13,465 bases of DNA from Roseibacillus sp. (GTDB taxonomy: Bacteria; Verrucomicrobiota; Verrucomicrobiae; Verrucomicrobiales; Akkermansiaceae). Numbering within the stretch: position 1 is the stretch's first letter; the number at the start of each line of letters is the position of its first letter. Below, piece after piece: positions 1 through 8,648 of this stretch. A program made the position numbers and the translations under genes. Location of the stretch: NCBI GenBank assembly GCA_002723015.1, contig PBNG01000054.1, forward strand, positions 1 through 13,465, in the 5' to 3' direction. A model generated the notes under the pieces. That model did not search any database. It was not told the origin of the DNA and saw only the letters and a list, made by a program, of their open reading frames with translations.

Positions 1-1
1 G

Positions 2-382
2 GACCGGCCGATTGACGGAAAGAACATCTGGCCCATTCTCAGCGGGCAGGCAAAGGGCCACCCTCGCGATGCATTCTTCTATTATCAGATGGACCAGTTA
101 CAGGCAGTGCGCTCCGGGGACTGGAAGCTTTTCCTTGCGATGGACTCCAAAAAGCGCAACTGGGGAAAGCCCGAGGGCAAGAAAGAGCTCGCCCTCTATA
201 ACCTCGCCAGAGACATCCATGAGGACAACAACGTGGCGGCTGGACACCCGGAGATCGTAAGGCGGCTCATCTCTCATGCTAAAGCCGCCCGTGAAGAGCT
301 TGGCGACGTGGGTCGTCCGGGCAAAGGGCAACGCAAGGCCGGGTGGGTTGAAACTCCCTCTCCTCGACTGCTTAAACCATGA
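2..382 (+). CDS. Sulfatase, C-terminal fragment (5' end outside window)
   Basis: About 126 residues in frame 2 of the window, running to a TGA at 380-382; the N-terminus with the catalytic cysteine lies upstream of the window. What is visible is the typical C-terminal subdomain of arylsulfatase-A-like enzymes: a DGKNIWPILSG segment (the usual 'dGxsllPlLxG'), then FFYYQMDQLQAVRSGDWKLF (the usual 'Y..LxAVRxGxWKL' strand), then LYNLARDIHEDNNVA (the usual 'LYDLxxDPxExxNla' helix entry) and a closing basic helix. The family hydrolyses sulfate esters, usually on carbohydrates, in the periplasm or outside the cell. The stop overlaps the start of the next gene by 4 nt (ATGA), so it heads or belongs to the plus-strand operon ending at 4581. 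Family assignment is firm; substrate is unknown. Confidence 0.9.
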   Translation, partial: DRPIDGKNIWPILSGQAKGHPRDAFFYYQMDQLQAVRSGDWKLFLAMDSKKRNWGKPEGKKELALYNLARDIHEDNNVAAGHPEIVRRLISHAKAAREELGDVGRPGKGQRKAGWVETPSPRLLKP

Positions 383-1584
383 GCTTTTCTTCCCGCCTTG
401 CGGCGTCCGCTCTGAGGCGTCTGGCAGCGGTTCGAACCGCGAGGGCCCCTCATTTGATCCTTGTCGCCGTCATGGCGCCACTGGCACTCCTGCCCGCTTC
501 CGAATTGCCCCGACTTCCCGGGAAGCTGGATCCGAAAGACCAGAGCTATGCCGAGCAGAAGAAACTTCCTTATCTTCGCAAGCCCTACATCAGTAATTCT
601 CCAGAAGACCTGGGAGACGGGTTGCGGGTCGGAACCTTGGAGGTGCCAGGCACCGTAAGAGCCCTCAAGGCCCTGCTCTCTGATGACGAGGCGGGAAAAT
701 ACTCCAATCTCGACAGCATCCTTCTCTGGAAGGACGGCAGCTTGATTTTCGAGATGTACAACCGCCGGGGCCGGGTCGACGGCCCACACTACGCCATGTC
801 CATTACCAAGACCCTCACCTCGATAACCCTCGGCCGGGCGATCCAAATGGGGCTTCTCAGCATGAAAGATCTGGATAAGCCAGTTATCGAATTCATGCCC
901 GAGATTGACCGATCGCGGATAAGGGCCGGTGTTGAAACCATCACCCTGCGCGACGCACTCTCGATGAAATCGGGCTTGCGCTTCCCGGACGGAAACCTTG
1001 CGAGGTCTCTGGGCAAAACCTACCAGCGCCAGCGATACTTTCAGGCGTTGTTTGAGAATACCGGACCCATCACCCCCCGGACAAAGTCATATAAATACAC
1101 TGGAACAGACTCTTCCATGATCATGATGGTCGTGGATATTCTCGCCCCCACGACGGCCCGGGACTTCATTGCCAGAGAGGTCGCCGGCAAAGTAGGAGCG
1201 CTCTATCACTGGGACAATCAGGACTGTGGCATTCCGAAAAGCGGGGCGGGAAGCAGCTTTACCGCGAGATCCCTGCTCAAATTTGGCATCATGCTGATTC
1301 AGGGCGGCCGCTACAACGGAGAGCAGCTCCTCTCCGCTGATTACGTCCAGCTGATCATGAAACAGCAGAAAGAAGATGGATATTTTTATCACTTCCACAA
1401 CAGGCACAAGAAAACCGCGGGCAAGAGCATCCACATGATCAGCGGAATCGGCGCAGGCGGGCAGTATATGGCTGCCTTTCCCAGCCTGAACGTTGTCGCG
1501 GTAGCCACAGCTCACAACAAGGGTGAGATCGGACGGCCTCTTCAAGCGGTGCTGGAACACCTTGTGCCGCTGTTCATGAAATGA
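379..1584 (+). CDS. Serine hydrolase of the beta-lactamase fold (class C / esterase-like)
   Basis: 401 residues. An arginine-rich N-terminus followed by a hydrophobic stretch (about 25-40) ending near LPAS looks like a signal peptide with a long n-region, so the protein is probably exported; M32 is a possible shorter start but would leave almost no n-region. The serine beta-lactamase-fold signature is clear: S141-I-T-K144 (the S-x-x-K nucleophile motif, in the context YAMSITKTLTS), Y240-T-G242 at the place of the usual Y-x-N, and G-A-G-G-Q near 358-362 in place of the K-T-G/H-x-G box. Such proteins are mostly esterases or D-aminopeptidases rather than true beta-lactamases. The ATG overlaps the previous sulfatase stop (ATGA), and a sulfatase follows 18 nt downstream, so co-expression with sulfatases is likely. 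An ester-removing role on a decorated glycan is inference. Confidence 0.88.
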   Translation: MSFSSRLAASALRRLAAVRTARAPHLILVAVMAPLALLPASELPRLPGKLDPKDQSYAEQKKLPYLRKPYISNSPEDLGDGLRVGTLEVPGTVRALKALLSDDEAGKYSNLDSILLWKDGSLIFEMYNRRGRVDGPHYAMSITKTLTSITLGRAIQMGLLSMKDLDKPVIEFMPEIDRSRIRAGVETITLRDALSMKSGLRFPDGNLARSLGKTYQRQRYFQALFENTGPITPRTKSYKYTGTDSSMIMMVVDILAPTTARDFIAREVAGKVGALYHWDNQDCGIPKSGAGSSFTARSLLKFGIMLIQGGRYNGEQLLSADYVQLIMKQQKEDGYFYHFHNRHKKTAGKSIHMISGIGAGGQYMAAFPSLNVVAVATAHNKGEIGRPLQAVLEHLVPLFMK

Positions 1585-1602
1585 AAACATCCTTCAGATT
1601 CC

Positions 1603-3057
1603 ATGTTCACACCGATTTCTCCCCAGCCCTCGAAACCCCGCCGCCTTTCATTCCTCAGCGGCCTCTCTCTGATGGTATTCCTCCTGGCCTCCCCGCTTGC
1701 TCCGGGAGACGAACACCCCAATGTCCTCCTCATCTGCATTGATGATCTTCGCCCGGAACTCAACTGCTTTGGAGCCGGGCACATCCACTCCCCGAATATT
1801 GATGCCCTCGCACGGGAGGGGCGAACCTTCACCCGGCACTACGTTCAAGCCCCCACCTGCGGAGCCTCCCGCTACACCCTGCTCACCGGCCGATACGGAC
1901 CGCGAGATAATGGAGCACTGTTCCGCCAGGGTCATAACGAAACGATTCGCACCAACAACATGCCCGCCTGGTTCCGCCGCAACGGCTACACCACGGTTTC
2001 GGTGGGAAAAGTCTCTCACCATCCCGGAGGCCGGGGAGGTAAAGACTGGAACGATGAGAGCAAACCAGAAATGCCGGAGGCATGGACCAGACACCTTTGC
2101 CCGAGCGGGCCGTGGCAGCACCCGCGCGGCCTGATGCACGGCCAGGCAAATGGTGAGATCCGGGGAAACGCCAAGGAAATGGGCGTCCTTCAGGCCTTCG
2201 ACGGTGACGACAGCTCCTATCCGGATGGCCCCACGATTGAGGAGGCCCTCATTCAACTTGAAAAGCTGGCCGCGGACGAGAATCCATTCTTTCTTGCGGT
2301 TGGCTTCCTGCGCCCCCACCTCCCCTTTGGTGCTCCGGCTCGTTACGTAAAGCTCTACGACGATACTCCCCTGCCGGCGATCCCGCACCCATCCAAACCC
2401 TTGGGGAAGACGACCTGGCATGGAAGCGGTGAATTCATGAAGTATAACCGGTGGAAACGCGATCCCAGGAATGATCCTGAATTCGCCGACATGGTGCGAA
2501 GGCACTACGCGGGATGCGTCTCCTACGTGGATGCCCTGGTGGGGCGCCTCATTGCTGGTCTGGAAAAGCAGGAGGCCGCAGATCAAACAGTGATCCTGCT
2601 CTGGGGTGATCACGGCTGGCACCTTGGGGAGCACGCTATCTGGGGCAAACATTCCCTCTTCGAGGAGTCCCTCCGTTCACCACTCATCGTCATCGACCCC
2701 CGGATCAAGACCGCCCGCGGCTCAGCTTCGCACGGCATCGTTGAAACCGTGGATATTTTCCCGACCCTCTGCGACCTTGCAGGGGTGAAGCCTCCCCCGG
2801 GCCTTGTGGGAGCATCTCTGCGGCCCTTTCTGGAGAATCCAGACACCCCCGCGCGAATGGCGATTTCCTACAAGGGGGGAAGCGAGACTATTCGAACGGA
2901 TCGCTTCCGCCTGATCCGCCACTCCCAGGGAGGCAGGGTTTCCCACGTTGAACTTTATGACCATGAAAACGATCCCGGAGAGACCCGGAACATCGCCCGG
3001 ACCGCGCCGGAACGTGTCCGGGAACTCGGAAAAAAGCTCGATGCCAAACTCAATTAA
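1603..3057 (+). CDS. Sulfatase, iduronate-2-sulfatase-like
   Basis: 484 residues, a normal length for the family. Basic KPRR followed by a hydrophobic segment (about 15-33) forms a signal peptide, so the enzyme is likely exported. Sulfatase landmarks in order: D47-D48 metal ligands ([11 protein letters not shown]), C86-G-A-S-R90 as the formylglycine motif with the supporting LLTGR, VGKVSHH (K136, H139), GFLRPHLPF (H239), [11 protein letters not shown] (D336, H337) and K349 in the [13 protein letters not shown] segment. The order and the '[11 protein letters not shown]', 'FLRPHLPF' and 'HGWHLGEH' strings are those of the iduronate-2-sulfatase-type branch. The C-terminus carries the usual [15 protein letters not shown]. 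It sits 18 nt after the serine hydrolase and 12 nt before another sulfatase, inside one apparent operon. No clear Shine-Dalgarno precedes the ATG. The exact substrate cannot be read from sequence. Confidence 0.93.
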   Translation: MFTPISPQPSKPRRLSFLSGLSLMVFLLASPLAPGDEHPNVLLICIDDLRPELNCFGAGHIHSPNIDALAREGRTFTRHYVQAPTCGASRYTLLTGRYGPRDNGALFRQGHNETIRTNNMPAWFRRNGYTTVSVGKVSHHPGGRGGKDWNDESKPEMPEAWTRHLCPSGPWQHPRGLMHGQANGEIRGNAKEMGVLQAFDGDDSSYPDGPTIEEALIQLEKLAADENPFFLAVGFLRPHLPFGAPARYVKLYDDTPLPAIPHPSKPLGKTTWHGSGEFMKYNRWKRDPRNDPEFADMVRRHYAGCVSYVDALVGRLIAGLEKQEAADQTVILLWGDHGWHLGEHAIWGKHSLFEESLRSPLIVIDPRIKTARGSASHGIVETVDIFPTLCDLAGVKPPPGLVGASLRPFLENPDTPARMAISYKGGSETIRTDRFRLIRHSQGGRVSHVELYDHENDPGETRNIARTAPERVRELGKKLDAKLN

Positions 3058-3069
3058 TCTCTTGTGAGC

Positions 3070-4581
3070 ATGAGACTCCTCACCATAGCGCTCTTGCTGG
3101 CGCATCCACTCGGCCCGCTCCTGACAGCGGCGGATCAGCCCAACATTCTGATGATCGCCATTGACGATCAGAACGACTGGATCGGCTGCCTTGGAGGACA
3201 TCCGCAGGCCCGCACCCCAGGCATCGATGCCCTCGCGGAGCGGGGGACTCTCTTTACCAATGCGCACTGCCAGTCGCCTCTGTGTAATCCCTCCAGAACC
3301 AGCCTCATGACCGGCCTGAGGCCAGGCACCACAGGGATTTACGGACTGTCTCCCTGGTTCCGGACTCTTGCGGAATTCGACGGACTGGCGACCCTTCCCC
3401 AGTACTTCGCCCGCCATGGAAACTACCGCACCGCCATGACTGGAAAGATTTATCACGGCCGAACAGGACGATCGGTCAAAGGCGAATTTATCGAATGGCA
3501 CGAGGTTGGTCCGGGCGCTTCGGGCAAGCCCTTTCCCCCCAAGAAGCTAGTCCAGACCCCCCAGCCCCATCGCCTCATGGACTGGGGACTGTTTCCTCAT
3601 AAGGACGAGGACAAGGGTGATTACCAGGTCGCAACCTGGGCAGTCAACCGACTCAAAACCTATGCAGAATCATCGCGGGAGCGTCCCCTGTTTCTGGCGA
3701 CGGGATTTTTCCTTCCCCATGTTCCCTGCTACGCCACCCAGAAATGGATGGATCTGCACCCGATGGACCAGTTGAAGCTTCCGCTGGTGCAAGCCCATGA
3801 CCGGATTGATACCCCGCGATTCTCGTGGTACCTCCACTGGAAACTGCCTGAGCCCCGACTCAAGTTCCTCAGAGATGCTCATCAATGGGAAAACCTGACC
3901 CGTTCTTACCTGGCGTGCACGTCCTTTATCGATGCCCAGGTCCAGCGCATCCTCGACACTCTCAGGGAGACCGGGCTGGAAAAAAATACGATCGTAGTCC
4001 TCTGGTCTGACCACGGATACCACATCGGGGAGAAGGAAATTACCGGCAAGAATACCCTTTGGGATGATGGCACCCGCGTCCCTCTCATATTTGCGGGGCC
4101 GGGTATCCGTAAGGGGCAGATTTGCAGACGCCCTGCCGAGTTGCTGGATATTTATCCCACCCTCGTTGAGCTTCTCGACTTCCCAAAAAACAAGGTTCTG
4201 GAGGGGCACTCTCTGCTGCCTCAGCTCAGGAACGCCGATGCCCCGCGCGAGTGGCCCGCCATTACAACACACAATCACGACAACCACGGCATCCGGACGG
4301 AAAACTGGCGTTACATCAGATATGCCGATGGGTCGGAGGAGCTCTATAACATGAAGCATGACCCTCAAGAGTGGGACAATCTTCTCTCTTCGAGGGAAGA
4401 ACCAGTGACTCCGTTCAACCGGGCCGCCGCCGACCGCCTCGCCCCCTGGATTCCCAAGATTAACCGGCCACCAGCACCCGGCTCAGCACACCGAGTCCTC
4501 ACCTACGAAAAATCAACCGGTGCAACCACATGGGAAGGAAAGGACCTTGAGGTTTCCGACCCAGTCCCGGAATTAAGATAA
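3070..4581 (+). CDS. Sulfatase, IDS/choline-sulfatase-like
   Basis: 503 residues from the ATG at 3070; a GTG at 3064 in the same frame would add two residues. The N-terminus (MRLLTIALLLAHPLGPLLTAA) is a clean signal peptide. Sulfatase landmarks, counted from the ATG: D32-D33 (IAIDDQNDW), C72-N-P-S-R76 formylglycine motif followed by LMTG, TGKIYHG (K126, H129), GFFLPHVP (H217), WSDHGYHIGEKE (D314, H315) and K327 (TGKNTLWDDGTRVP). All expected catalytic and calcium-binding positions are present, so it should be active if matured. The end of the protein has the common LYNMKHDPQEWDNL box and a longer tail. It is the last gene of the plus-strand run, and its stop overlaps the convergent minus-strand gene by 9 nt (4573-4581), leaving no room for a terminator between them. 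Confidence 0.93.
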   Translation: MRLLTIALLLAHPLGPLLTAADQPNILMIAIDDQNDWIGCLGGHPQARTPGIDALAERGTLFTNAHCQSPLCNPSRTSLMTGLRPGTTGIYGLSPWFRTLAEFDGLATLPQYFARHGNYRTAMTGKIYHGRTGRSVKGEFIEWHEVGPGASGKPFPPKKLVQTPQPHRLMDWGLFPHKDEDKGDYQVATWAVNRLKTYAESSRERPLFLATGFFLPHVPCYATQKWMDLHPMDQLKLPLVQAHDRIDTPRFSWYLHWKLPEPRLKFLRDAHQWENLTRSYLACTSFIDAQVQRILDTLRETGLEKNTIVVLWSDHGYHIGEKEITGKNTLWDDGTRVPLIFAGPGIRKGQICRRPAELLDIYPTLVELLDFPKNKVLEGHSLLPQLRNADAPREWPAITTHNHDNHGIRTENWRYIRYADGSEELYNMKHDPQEWDNLLSSREEPVTPFNRAAADRLAPWIPKINRPPAPGSAHRVLTYEKSTGATTWEGKDLEVSDPVPELR

Positions 4582-7500
4582 AGAGGGCTCCTGCCCCCAT
4601 TCACATAGATCCTGAAGGTGGGCCGCGGCCTGGGTGAACCACTCATCCAGTTCGGCGGGGCTCTTGAGCTGTCGGCCCCTCTGCCTCTCCACCAGAAGAT
4701 AGCCACAGTGATATTCGGGCAAAGTGGTCAGGTCCCCCCACAAACGCTCGACCTGGGCAACGGGGTATGTCGCATGCTGTCCACCGGCAGCCCTTCTCTT
4801 CACCTCCTTGATCGTGAGATAGGTTGGCATGCGCTCCGCGAGGATTCGCACAGCTCTTTCCATACGTTCCTGGCTATTCCCGAGGACGGCCTCGCGATCC
4901 AAGCCAAGGAGAGACAAGTAGTGATCGAGGTCTACCCAGCTCGTCATCGAGTTATAATACGAAAGCTCATATTCCGAACAGGATTCCGGCATTGCCAGAC
5001 CCTCGACCAGCCGAAGCTTCCCGTCGACCCGGGCCAGGCCTCCGCCCCGGTCCGCCAGTTGTCTGCTGATGACCTCAATGCCAAGGCCCCGACCACTTTT
5101 GAGATGCGTGCCCAGAATCATGGGATCAACAGACGCCCCAAGCGTGTCCACATTGTGAACGAGCAGGGTTTTCAGTTGAGGGCGCTCCTGCAGAAGCAAG
5201 CGCAGGGTCCCATTGAGGAGCAGATTCGGGACCTCATAGAAATGTCCCATTGGATGAAGGCACTGAACGGGTAAATTTTCCGTGTAATCCTGTGCTTCGC
5301 CCTGGTCCAGAGCCCATTGGAGCAGACCGGAACGCGATGAATCGCGCAGCTTCTGCTGCTGAGGGTCCAGATCCTGCTCGGAACGGTTTCGCCAGCAATA
5401 TTTCAGGTCCCTGGCTGTCGGAATCATTCTCAGCCCCACCGTCCGGCCTGGAGAGAGGAACAAAGGCGCGTCGTAGTTATAATGGGAAACCTCCTCCAGA
5501 AACCTGCTGGTGGAGCCATGCGTGAGATAGGAGGTGGTGAATACATGAGGAATTCCCACCCCTGACCTCGAGCCCGTTTTGCGGGACTTTGCGAGATGAA
5601 CCTCAAGGAAGGTACGATGCCTGCCATCAAGACGCGCAAATGGGTTGAGTGCCTTGCAGGTTCCGGCTCCCCCGGTCCAGCGCGAGGCTGCCCCCGCGGC
5701 CAGCGTGACCACTGCGACCTCTCCTGCCGCAATGGCAGCTGTCCCGATCTCGTATTCCTCTCCTGAAGAACTCTCACTCCCCCCAGTGCAGTCTGTAACG
5801 TCTTCATGAGCGACGTCCTCAATCTTAGTCGAGGCAGGCAATTTATTACTCTGCAGGCTAACTCGGCCCGCAATGATGTCCTCTCGTAATCTCCCGTGAG
5901 ACTCCTCGTCGAAACCATTTTCCTCAAGCAATTGCTGCAACGTGACAGACCCCGGGGCCCCGCTGTCTCCCGCCACAACACCCCCGGCAACAGAAACTTC
6001 ATCAACCCCGTCCAGATCAGAGAATACCGAATGGCTTTCGAGGAGTTCTGCACTCGTCCCAGTATCGTTAATCAGGAAGTCATATACGACCGGGTCCATG
6101 GCGAAGGGCAGGGCGGCGCGCAGATGATCCTTCACCTCCTTCATGATCAACCCCATCGACTTCTGGGCCTCAGACTTCCGCGCAGGATCAAAGATAAAGC
6201 CCATTCCCCCTCCCGACATGCCCCCAAGCATCCAGAATCCCCAGAAGTCATCCGCAAACTCCTCTTCAACTCGATCGATCAGGGTTTCGGTGTACAGATT
6301 CGTCGCCCATGGAAGAATGTCTTGGATCGGGCCACGGAAATTTCGGGTAGTCGCTCGCCCAAGCGCCCTCATATCTCCCCTCTTCAGGCAGGAGACTAAT
6401 TCCTCGAGAAGGTCCAGCGCCTCCTGCCGCGCTGCCCATTCCTTACTGGTGCGGAGGAGATACCTCTCCGTCACCATTTCGAGCACCGGCCCCACGTTCT
6501 GGGTCATACCCCCGTGAACGAGGACGAGCGAATCCTGAAGTGCCTCCCTCGAGGATTTTGGAATTTCGTCCTCATCAAAGACATGATGAGAAGGCAGAAG
6601 ACACCCTCGCGATACATTGAACTCCGGATCTGTTGCCCGCGCACGAACCCCGGAAATCAGTTTGATTCCGGGCCAGACCCCACCCGAGTCCTGCCACCCA
6701 CCACCCGAACCACCGAGTCGCTCACCAAGAACAGCCCTCGCCAGAACAAGCCGCCTCTCGCTCTCCCCGAGGGCGCCAGTCAGAGAACCGGTTTGCCCGG
6801 TGGCCCTCATGAGCACCCCGATGAGAGCCGCAAGAAGATTGGTGGAAACCGCCAGCCTTGAGCCTTTGGAGATCTCATTAACACGGGAGATCACCTCAAT
6901 TCCCTTCCCGGGCCCGACCATTCTCTCGAGGAGGGTCTCAAGGCCTTGCCCGGATCCTTCAACCCCCGGCGGTATCACCCCGGAAGCGATCACCGCCGCC
7001 TTGAGCAAACCTAGCTCGTCTTTCGCAAAGTCAAAGATCTCCCCAAGGCTCTCGACCCGCACCGAGACCTTGAGATCAACGGAGGCGAGAATGATGACGG
7101 GGGCGTCTATGACCCGCACAAAAGCCTCGATCGGAGGGCGCGGCGCTTCATCCTTGCCGTGAACACCCAGATCAACCGAGACGTTGAGAACCCTTGCTCC
7201 CTCAGGATAATCCATGCCAAGGAAAAATATATCGGACCATCCTGCATGGGAAAGGTCCATCCGGACCGGTGTCCGTTCACAGAGTATTCGCCGGCTCCCA
7301 TCCGCCTTTTTCTCCAGCAGCTCCTCCGAGAAACACAACGGGTGATCCGCCGGGTGGCCCATCCGAAACATCCACTGATTTCCTCTGACCGCCCTGACCG
7401 CATCACGCACCTGGGCACCGAGAGCCTCGAAGGCCAGCTCACGATACCCCTGAGCGAGAGCAGAGCACAGGGCCCCACTGGCACCCTGCTCAGCCACCGC

Positions 7501-7803
7501 AAGGTGAAACGCGTCGACAGCTTCCGCAAACCTCCTCCGATGGAGGTGATCGATCCCCTCCGCCGGAATACGCCCCGTCTGCATGGCGGGCAGCAATCGT
7601 GGCAGATGGAAGCGGTGAATTGCGGAAAGAAAGGAGAGAGCTCTTACCCGGGCGTAGAGATTCCCATTATCTCTCCGGAACTGGTCGAGCGCGATGCACT
7701 CCTCCATGAGCTCGTCCATCGTAAGCCCAGCACAAACCTCTGCCAGAGCGGCGTCACGAACCTCGGCCTCCCCGCTCGAGATTACTGTCAGGAGTCTGGA
7801 CAT
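4573..7803 (-). CDS. Fusion of fucokinase-like GHMP sugar kinase and UDPGP-type nucleotidyltransferase
   Basis: 1076 residues, no signal peptide, so cytosolic. Residues 1-175 are largely helical. Residues about 178-590 resemble the kinase half of L-fucokinase/GDP-fucose pyrophosphorylase (FKP): TPVRMDLSHAGWSD at 178-191, EGARVLNVSVDL at 201-212, GGGWQDSGGVWPGIK at 367-381 with the likely catalytic D372, and a C-terminal GHMP glycine loop GGMSGGGMGFIFDP at 527-540. The ATP-binding loop is altered: K313-G-S-R-L-A-V-S-T where P-x-G-S-G-L-G-T-S-S is usual. Residues about 620-1076 match the UDPGP family: VVTLAAGAASRW at 698-709 (R708), K717, IPHVFTTSYLTH at 751-762, PMGHFYEVPN at 851-860 and LLVHNVDTLGASVDP at 880-894. 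Together this suggests sugar to sugar-1-phosphate to nucleotide-sugar salvage. The sugar is unknown; fucose-like is inference. The start overlaps the upstream gene's stop by 16 nt, so the pair is co-translated. Confidence 0.82.
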   Translation of the reverse strand: MSRLLTVISSGEAEVRDAALAEVCAGLTMDELMEECIALDQFRRDNGNLYARVRALSFLSAIHRFHLPRLLPAMQTGRIPAEGIDHLHRRRFAEAVDAFHLAVAEQGASGALCSALAQGYRELAFEALGAQVRDAVRAVRGNQWMFRMGHPADHPLCFSEELLEKKADGSRRILCERTPVRMDLSHAGWSDIFFLGMDYPEGARVLNVSVDLGVHGKDEAPRPPIEAFVRVIDAPVIILASVDLKVSVRVESLGEIFDFAKDELGLLKAAVIASGVIPPGVEGSGQGLETLLERMVGPGKGIEVISRVNEISKGSRLAVSTNLLAALIGVLMRATGQTGSLTGALGESERRLVLARAVLGERLGGSGGGWQDSGGVWPGIKLISGVRARATDPEFNVSRGCLLPSHHVFDEDEIPKSSREALQDSLVLVHGGMTQNVGPVLEMVTERYLLRTSKEWAARQEALDLLEELVSCLKRGDMRALGRATTRNFRGPIQDILPWATNLYTETLIDRVEEEFADDFWGFWMLGGMSGGGMGFIFDPARKSEAQKSMGLIMKEVKDHLRAALPFAMDPVVYDFLINDTGTSAELLESHSVFSDLDGVDEVSVAGGVVAGDSGAPGSVTLQQLLEENGFDEESHGRLREDIIAGRVSLQSNKLPASTKIEDVAHEDVTDCTGGSESSSGEEYEIGTAAIAAGEVAVVTLAAGAASRWTGGAGTCKALNPFARLDGRHRTFLEVHLAKSRKTGSRSGVGIPHVFTTSYLTHGSTSRFLEEVSHYNYDAPLFLSPGRTVGLRMIPTARDLKYCWRNRSEQDLDPQQQKLRDSSRSGLLQWALDQGEAQDYTENLPVQCLHPMGHFYEVPNLLLNGTLRLLLQERPQLKTLLVHNVDTLGASVDPMILGTHLKSGRGLGIEVISRQLADRGGGLARVDGKLRLVEGLAMPESCSEYELSYYNSMTSWVDLDHYLSLLGLDREAVLGNSQERMERAVRILAERMPTYLTIKEVKRRAAGGQHATYPVAQVERLWGDLTTLPEYHCGYLLVERQRGRQLKSPAELDEWFTQAAAHLQDLCEWGQEPSLS

Positions 7804-8648
7804 GCAGGACGGGAATGGGCCGTGATCTCGATGAGGTCGGTAAGCACTTGATCACGGTGAGGGCCCGCAAGGGCAAGGGAGAGTTGAGCCCGTAGGAGTC
7901 CGTACCGTTCTCCGATATTGAAGCGCTGCCCTGCAAGCTCCACCGCGAGATACTTTTCTCGGTTCGCAATAAACGCCAGCGTAGGAGAAAGCTCGAGACT
8001 ATCCTTTTCTCCGATCCGGATTGCCTCCCGCCCGAGGTGCTCCATCACTCCTGCGGTGAGCACATGCATCCCGAAAAAGCACAGGTAGTTGCCCGCCCGC
8101 AACCCGGGGACTATAAGCTCCTGCTCAGCCAGCGTCGGAGTCGGCTTTTCGACTACATCGTGGACTTCGAAAAGAGATGGCGACGCCGGCACCCGGGTCG
8201 CAGCCACTGCTCCATAATAGCGCAATTGGCTTTCGTGAGTCGGATTGACGGCCGAGATACAGCGATCGTGACCAGATGCAACCTGGAGCATCTGGCTCAC
8301 ACAGGAGGGTCCTTCTTGGCTGAGGTAGAGGTGATCCCCCACCAGCAGGACGAAGGAGTCATCGCCAGTAAATTCGTTCGCACTCCAAACTGCGTGGCCG
8401 TACCCCCGGGGAGACCCCTGCTCGATCAGAGTAAGTCGATCGGCATGCTTTCCTGCCGCGTGGAGAAAAGCATCACGGTTCCCCGGGTAGATCACGATGG
8501 CAGCGGAATCGATCCCGGCGGCAAACAAGTCGTCGAGGATGATCGCCAGAGCTGTCTTGGCAACTCCTTCCGAATCCACGAGCGTCTGGAGCGGCAGGTG
8601 GTATTCCGTGGGGCTGGCAGCAGTGACAACGGCTTTACTTGGAATCAC
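7788..8648 (-). CDS. GalU-like sugar nucleotidyltransferase with degraded active-site motifs
   Basis: 286 residues from a GTG at 8646-8648; an in-frame stop lies 16 codons upstream and no ATG lies between, which supports this start. Overall it follows the GalU (UTP-glucose-1-phosphate uridylyltransferase) plan: KAVVTAAS at the N-terminus, YGHAVWSANEF near residue 83 (GalU 'GHAVLxA'), VLLVGDHLY (metal Asp kept), VVEKPTPT (the 'VEKP' box), and FNIGERYGLLRAQLSLAL near the end. However, the A-G-x-G-T-R nucleotide loop reads A-S-P-T-E-Y, the following lysine of the 'PK' pair is missing, and the late D-x-G aspartate is Asn (F-N-I-G). It may be a regulatory or inactive paralogue, or have a changed specificity. 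It is the first gene of the minus-strand pair and overlaps the kinase fusion by 16 nt. Family assignment by fold is good; activity is doubtful. Confidence 0.75.
   Translation of the reverse strand: MIPSKAVVTAASPTEYHLPLQTLVDSEGVAKTALAIILDDLFAAGIDSAAIVIYPGNRDAFLHAAGKHADRLTLIEQGSPRGYGHAVWSANEFTGDDSFVLLVGDHLYLSQEGPSCVSQMLQVASGHDRCISAVNPTHESQLRYYGAVAATRVPASPSLFEVHDVVEKPTPTLAEQELIVPGLRAGNYLCFFGMHVLTAGVMEHLGREAIRIGEKDSLELSPTLAFIANREKYLAVELAGQRFNIGERYGLLRAQLSLALAGPHRDQVLTDLIEITAHSRPACPDS

Noticed and set aside
379..1584. True beta-lactamase (antibiotic resistance)
   Set aside because: The Y-x-N and K-T-G/H-x-G boxes deviate, and the gene lies inside a sulfatase operon; the fold is shared with many esterases.
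1648..2652. 334-codon open frame on the minus strand, opposite the IDS-like sulfatase
   Set aside because: Mirror of a well-supported coding frame, with no domain, no signal peptide and no plausible operon context.
2722..3501. 259-codon minus-strand frame spanning the junction of two sulfatase genes
   Set aside because: It crosses two firmly supported plus-strand genes and has no recognisable motif.
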